Source: JBCKUK01 sp038924905 (GTDB lineage: Bacteria > Pseudomonadota > Gammaproteobacteria > Burkholderiales > Methylophilaceae). From it: DNA of 9,260 nucleotides. This document shows, in pieces, positions 6,289 through 9,260 of the stretch. Within the stretch, counting starts at the first letter, position 1. Every line of letters begins with the position of its first letter. The translations under genes and the position numbers were made by a program. The stretch lies in NCBI GenBank assembly GCA_038924905.1, contig JBCKUK010000047.1, forward strand, positions 1 to 9,260, written 5' to 3'. Below the pieces are notes generated by a model that was given only the letters and a program-made list of their open reading frames with translations, was not told the DNA's origin and searched no databases.

Positions 6289-7172
6289 ATACACAACTCG
6301 CGAGCTGGCAGAAAAAACTGAACGCCTTTGAGCGCATGATGCGGCTGGATAAACCCATCGGCATCTTGCTGTTGCTGTGGCCTACGCTGTGGGCGTTGTG
6401 GATCGCCAGCCGTGGCCACCCAAATTGGATAATAGTCTGGATATTTGTACTCGGCATAGTATTGATGCGCTCCGCAGGCTGCGTAATCAATGATTTGGCG
6501 GATCGCCAATTTGACGGCCGGGTGCAGCGCACGCAAAACAGGCCTTTGGTGGCAGGCGAAGTCAGTGTTAAAGAAGCACTGGTACTGGTCGCATTTTTAG
6601 CTCTGGCCGCTTTTGGTTTGGTGCTATTTTTAAACAAGCTGGTTATTCTGCTGTCAGTCGCTGCTTTATTCCTGGCCGCCAGCTATCCTTTTACCAAGCG
6701 CTTTTTTGCCCTGCCACAGGCCTATCTGGGGCTGGCTTTTGGTTTTGGCATTCCCATGGCATTCGCCGCATCAAGAGGCTCTATTCCAGTGGAGGCGTGG
6801 TTAATGCTGCTTGCCAGTGTGTTGTGGACGCTGGCTTATGATACGGAATACGCCATGGTGGACAGGGACGATGATTTAAAAATAGGCATACATTCATCTG
6901 CGATATATTTCGGGCGTTTTGACGTGTTGGCCATCATGGCCTGCTATCTGGCGATGCTGATAATCCTGGCGGTTGTAGGCATCAGGCTGGGTTTGAGGTG
7001 GCCCTATTACCTAGGCCTGCTGGCAGCTGCCGGTATTGCTCGCCATCACTACTATTTGATTCGTGGCCGTGATCGTGATGCCTGTTTCAAGGCTTTTTTG
7101 CACAATGGCTGGCTGGGTGCGGCGATATTTATCGGTATTTTCCTTAGTTATCCGCTCAATCACCTGTTTTAA
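6285..7172 (+). CDS. ubiA: 4-hydroxybenzoate polyprenyltransferase
   Basis: Integral inner-membrane prenyltransferase that attaches the polyprenyl chain to 4-hydroxybenzoate, the product of UbiC, in ubiquinone synthesis. The 295 residues (E. coli 290) are mostly hydrophobic, with roughly eight or nine membrane helices. Both Asp-rich metal-diphosphate motifs are intact: NDLADRQFD at 69-77, followed by the family sequence RVQRTQNRPL, and YDTEYAMVDRDDD at 185-197. The ATG overlaps the ubiC stop in ATGA (6285-6288), indicating translational coupling. An upstream in-frame GTG start at 6204 is open but would add residues lying inside ubiC; starting at MNTQLASWQKKL fits the family length. An AGG at 6272-6274 lies 10 nt upstream, a modest ribosome binding site. 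Confidence 0.96.
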   Translation: MNTQLASWQKKLNAFERMMRLDKPIGILLLLWPTLWALWIASRGHPNWIIVWIFVLGIVLMRSAGCVINDLADRQFDGRVQRTQNRPLVAGEVSVKEALVLVAFLALAAFGLVLFLNKLVILLSVAALFLAASYPFTKRFFALPQAYLGLAFGFGIPMAFAASRGSIPVEAWLMLLASVLWTLAYDTEYAMVDRDDDLKIGIHSSAIYFGRFDVLAIMACYLAMLIILAVVGIRLGLRWPYYLGLLAAAGIARHHYYLIRGRDRDACFKAFLHNGWLGAAIFIGIFLSYPLNHLF

Positions 7173-7207
7173 CACAGGCAAAAGATGCTGCCCGACCTAC
7201 ATATCGT

Positions 7208-7237
7208 TTGACAACTCTAGAGCCGATGACATAGAAT
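7208..7237 (+). promoter_or_regulatory. Sigma70 promoter of the rplM-rpsI operon
   Basis: A perfect -35 box TTGACA (7208-7213) and a five-of-six -10 box TAGAAT (7232-7237) are spaced by 18 bp. Transcription would start near 7244, giving a leader of about 33 nt before rplM. It lies in the only gene-free stretch between ubiA and rplM (7173-7276, 104 bp), with no terminator visible behind ubiA, so readthrough from ubiA is possible too. Confidence 0.75.
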
Positions 7238-7276
7238 CGCCCTCTTAATTTTTTTCGGCAATTAGTTGGTAGTCAG

Positions 7277-7717
7277 ATGAAAACTTTTTCAGCTAAATCA
7301 CATGAAGTAAAGCGCGACTGGTTCGTGGTGGATGCCACAGGCTTGGTACTTGGCCGTTTGGCCAGTGAAATTGCGCACCGTCTGCGCGGCAAACACAAAA
7401 CCATATACACGCCGCACGTTGATACCGGCGATTACATTGTTGTGATTAATGCCGACAAGATTAAAGTAACCGGCAACAAAGCCGAGGGTAAGCTTTATCA
7501 TCGCCACAGCGGCTATCCAGGCGGCGTTTACACCACCACATTCGGCAAGATGCAAGATCGTTTCCCTGGCCGTGCGCTGGGGAAAGCGGTCAAAGGCATG
7601 TTGCCAAAAGGCCCGCTGGGTTACGCCATGTTTCGCAAGATGAAAGTTTATGCGGGCGCCAAGCATGACCACGTGGCGCAACAGCCACAACCTTTGATAA
7701 TTCAAAGCCAAGCGTAA
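7277..7717 (+). CDS. rplM: 50S ribosomal protein L13
   Basis: Primary component of the large ribosomal subunit, binding 23S rRNA early in assembly. The 146-residue protein (E. coli 142) carries unmistakable L13 sequence: MKTFSAK at the start, WFVVDATGLVLGRLASEIA at 16-34, RGKHKTIYTPHVDTGDYIVVINA, then YHRHSGYPGG and MLPKGPLGYAMFRKMKVYAG. The ATG at 7277 gives the exact family N-terminus. The ribosome binding site is weak (GGTAG at 7268-7272), unusual for a highly expressed gene. In E. coli L13 autoregulates rplM-rpsI through the mRNA leader; here the predicted leader is only about 33 nt and I see no convincing structure in it. It forms the standard operon with rpsI, 9 bp downstream. Confidence 0.98.
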   Translation: MKTFSAKSHEVKRDWFVVDATGLVLGRLASEIAHRLRGKHKTIYTPHVDTGDYIVVINADKIKVTGNKAEGKLYHRHSGYPGGVYTTTFGKMQDRFPGRALGKAVKGMLPKGPLGYAMFRKMKVYAGAKHDHVAQQPQPLIIQSQA

Positions 7718-7726
7718 GGATAAGTA

Positions 7727-8119
7727 ATGCTTGGTAAATACAACTATGGCACTGGCCGCCGCAAAAGCTCAGTAGCCCGTGTGTTTTTAAAATCCGGCAA
7801 GGGCAATATTGTGGTTAATGACAAGCCTGCCGATGAATATTTTTCACGCGTGACTTCACGCATGATTTTGCGTCAGCCACTCGCGCTAACCAATAACGAA
7901 GGTAGCTTCGATATCAGAGTGAATGTGATTGGCGGTGGCGAATCCGGCCAGGCGGGCGCAGTGCGTCACGGCATTACCCGTGCCTTGATTGATTACGATG
8001 CTGCCCTGAAGAGCGCCCTGTCCAAGGCTGGCTTCGTGACTCGCGATGCACGAGAAGTTGAACGTAAAAAAGTTGGCTTGCGTAAAGCGCGTCGCCGTAA
8101 ACAATTCTCCAAGCGCTAA
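7727..8119 (+). CDS. rpsI: 30S ribosomal protein S9
   Basis: Small-subunit protein whose extended C-terminal tail reaches the P-site tRNA. At 130 residues it matches the family length. Hallmarks are YGTGRRKSSVARVF near the N-terminus, GGGESGQAGAVRHGITRAL in the middle, and the basic tail KVGLRKARRRKQFSKR, whose final SKR contacts the P-site tRNA anticodon loop region. A strong ribosome binding site, AAGGA (7716-7720), overlaps the rplM stop and sits 6 nt before the ATG. The gene ends 16 bp before the terminator hairpin, closing the rplM-rpsI unit. Confidence 0.98.
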   Translation: MLGKYNYGTGRRKSSVARVFLKSGKGNIVVNDKPADEYFSRVTSRMILRQPLALTNNEGSFDIRVNVIGGGESGQAGAVRHGITRALIDYDAALKSALSKAGFVTRDAREVERKKVGLRKARRRKQFSKR

Positions 8120-8135
8120 GCTTGATGAGTATTGC

Positions 8136-8162
8136 AAAAAAGCCGCTTTAAGCGGCTTTTTT
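8136..8162 (+). terminator. Rho-independent terminator after rpsI (near-symmetric)
   Basis: A GCCGC/GCGGC stem (8142-8146 with 8152-8156) closes a TTTAA loop and is flanked by six A (8136-8141) and six T (8157-8162), so the A-U flank lengthens the stem to 11 bp. The T run ends transcription from rpsI. The A run could serve the other strand, but no gene on the minus strand converges here. Confidence 0.9.
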
Positions 8163-8188
8163 GTTTTCGGCCAAGCTTTTGTTACTAT
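8161..8188 (+). promoter_or_regulatory. Candidate argC promoter
   Basis: TTGTTT (8161-8166) and TACTAT (8183-8188) are spaced 16 bp apart; each matches consensus at four or five of six positions. The -35 box sits in the T tract of the rpsI terminator. An alternative, TTGGCC (8197-8202) with TATTAA (8221-8226) at 18 bp, lies downstream. The terminator upstream means argC needs its own promoter, but which box is used is a guess. Confidence 0.35.
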
Positions 8189-8204
8189 GCACCTCTTGGC
8201 CAAG
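8169..8204 (+). repeat. GGCCAAG inverted repeat in the argC leader
   Basis: GGCCAAG (8169-8175) pairs with CTTGGCC (8195-8201) across a 19-bp spacer. The right arm is also part of the perfect 10-bp palindrome CTTGGCCAAG (8195-8204). The arms bracket the candidate -10 box at 8183-8188, the geometry of an operator or an RNA stem-loop. No regulator is identified. Confidence 0.5.
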
Positions 8205-8228
8205 TATTAACTGGACTGGGTATTAACT
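8204..8228 (+). repeat. GTATTAACT direct repeat upstream of argC
   Basis: GTATTAACT occurs at 8204-8212 and 8220-8228, a period of 16 bp, with a tandem ACTGG-ACTGG (8210-8219) between. It ends just before the AGG (8229-8231) that serves as argC ribosome binding site. It may be a remnant of local duplication or a binding site pair. Confidence 0.5.
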
Positions 8229-8240
8229 AGGCAATTAATT

Positions 8241-9260
8241 ATGAGCATGGCAGCTAAAAAACTTAAAATTGGCATCGTGGGCGGCACTGGCTATACAGGC
8301 GTTGAATTGTTGCGCCTGCTGGCAGTGCATACTGGTGCCGAGCTAAGCGTTATCACTTCTCGTGGTGAGGCTGGCCTGCCGGTCGCGGATATGTTCCCTA
8401 GCTTGCGTGGCTACGTGCAGCTTAATTTTACTGACCCGGCGCAGGCTGACCTGAAAAACTGTGACGTGGTATTTTTTGCCACACCCAACGGTATCGCCAT
8501 GCAGCAAGTACCTGATTTGCTAGCCGAAGGCGTTCGCGTGATTGATTTGGCGGCTGATTTTCGCATTCGGGATGTCGCGTTGTGGGAAAAATGGTATGGC
8601 ATGAGTCACGCTTGCCCGGATTTGCTGGCAGAGGCAGTCTATGGCCTGCCCGAAATAAACCGGAAAAAGATAGCGAAAGCGCAGCTGGTCGCTAACCCTG
8701 GCTGCTACCCAACGGCAGTACAACTAGGTTTTATGCCATTGCTGGAAGCAGGTGTGGTGGAGGTGAGCAGTCTGATTGCAGACGCCAAGTCAGGCGTGAG
8801 TGGCGCTGGGCGCAAGGCAGAAACACACCTCCTGTTTGCCGAGGCTGGCGATAATTTTAAAGCCTATGGCGTGGCCGGGCATCGGCATTTGCCAGAAATC
8901 AGCCAAGGGTTAACTGACATGGCCAATAAAAAGGTCGGGCTGACTTTTGTGCCGCATTTGACGCCATTGATACGTGGCATCCACGCCACTCTCTACGCAA
9001 AATTGACCAAAGACGTTGATTTGCAAAAATTGTTTGAAAAGCGTTACGCACAAGAACCTTTTGTTGATGTGTTGCCGCTAGGTGCGCACCCGGAAACGCG
9101 CTCAGTGCGTGGTTCCAACTTGTGTAGAATAGGGGTACATCAGCCTCAAGGCGGCGATACCGTGGTGGTATTATCGGTGATTGATAACTTGGTGAAAGGC
9201 GCTGCAGGTCAGGCGGTGCAAAATATGAACATCATGTTTGGTTTTGCCGAGAACACTGGT
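8241..9260 (+). CDS. argC: N-acetyl-gamma-glutamyl-phosphate reductase, 3' end cut by window
   Basis: Third enzyme of arginine synthesis: NADPH-dependent reduction of N-acetylglutamyl-5-phosphate to the semialdehyde, in the cytoplasm. 340 codons are open without a stop; homologues are about 340-345 residues and commonly end soon after a FG..ENTGL-like sequence, so only a few codons are missing. Motifs are the Rossmann GIVGGTGYTG near residues 11-20, VVFFATPNG, IDLAADFRI, the catalytic Cys in NPGCYPTA (C155), SGVSGAGR, and the HRHLPEI segment with the active-site His. The chosen ATG 8241 has AGG at 8229-8231, 9 nt upstream; ATG 8247 is a weaker alternative. It follows the rpsI terminator and therefore starts a separate transcript. 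Linkage of rplM-rpsI with argC is common in betaproteobacteria. Confidence 0.96.
   Translation, partial: MSMAAKKLKIGIVGGTGYTGVELLRLLAVHTGAELSVITSRGEAGLPVADMFPSLRGYVQLNFTDPAQADLKNCDVVFFATPNGIAMQQVPDLLAEGVRVIDLAADFRIRDVALWEKWYGMSHACPDLLAEAVYGLPEINRKKIAKAQLVANPGCYPTAVQLGFMPLLEAGVVEVSSLIADAKSGVSGAGRKAETHLLFAEAGDNFKAYGVAGHRHLPEISQGLTDMANKKVGLTFVPHLTPLIRGIHATLYAKLTKDVDLQKLFEKRYAQEPFVDVLPLGAHPETRSVRGSNLCRIGVHQPQGGDTVVVLSVIDNLVKGAAGQAVQNMNIMFGFAENTG

Noticed and set aside
6159..6637. Two overlapping minus-strand frames (125 and 137 codons) across ubiC/ubiA
   Set aside because: Both lie opposite well-supported genes; the translated sequences look like shadow composition and have no motif.
7173..7207. 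Possible terminator after ubiA
   Set aside because: Only a 4-bp GGCA/TGCC pairing is visible and no T tract follows.
7298..7711. 137-codon open frame antisense to rplM
   Set aside because: It is the reverse complement of a certain ribosomal protein gene, shows no recognisable family, and has no ribosome binding site or promoter of its own that I can see.
1..9260. Mobile element, CRISPR, toxin-antitoxin or defence system
   Set aside because: Every stretch is accounted for by conserved housekeeping genes with gaps of at most 121 bp; no terminal repeats, transposase motifs or spaced repeat arrays were seen.

Overview
The window is a contiguous stretch of conserved bacterial housekeeping genes, all on the + strand and nearly gap-free. 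It most resembles a betaproteobacterial chromosome, possibly Nitrosomonadales/Gallionellaceae/Methylophilaceae-like. That placement rests on gene order (yicC-gmk-rpoZ-spoT-ridA-recG-ubiC-ubiA, then rplM-rpsI-argC), the 70-residue omega subunit, the one long bifunctional RelA/SpoT protein and a roughly even base composition. It is an inference from memory of gene orders and was not tested by a search. No transposase, integrase, CRISPR array, tRNA or rRNA is visible.

Layout. (1) Bases 1-98 are the 3' end of yicC. (2) Bases 108-3245 hold gmk, rpoZ and spoT, a guanine-nucleotide/stringent-response cluster: Gmk supplies GDP/GTP, SpoT makes and degrades (p)ppGpp, and omega forms part of a ppGpp site on RNA polymerase. 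(3) Bases 3283-5708 hold ridA (enamine/imine deaminase) and recG (branch-migration helicase). recG has no ATG, GTG or TTG at a position that keeps the conserved N-terminus, so a CTG start at 3669 is proposed. (4) Bases 5740-7172 hold ubiC and ubiA, consecutive enzymes of ubiquinone synthesis, joined by an ATGA overlap. (5) Bases 7277-8119 hold rplM and rpsI (L13 and S9), with a near-consensus sigma70 promoter upstream and a strong intrinsic terminator downstream. (6) argC begins at 8241 and runs off the right edge within a few codons of its expected end; its 121-bp leader carries repeats and a candidate promoter.

Genes 1-8 are spaced by 2-37 bp or overlap, so they may be cotranscribed, with a possible internal promoter before ubiC. 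The r-protein pair is a separate unit with its own promoter and terminator, and argC starts a third unit.

I found no novel biological system. The points worth a second look are local: the CTG start of recG, an in-frame 12-bp repeat and a five-proline tract in spoT, a substituted synthetase motif in SpoT, the ubiC promoter/start conflict, and the repeat-rich argC leader.
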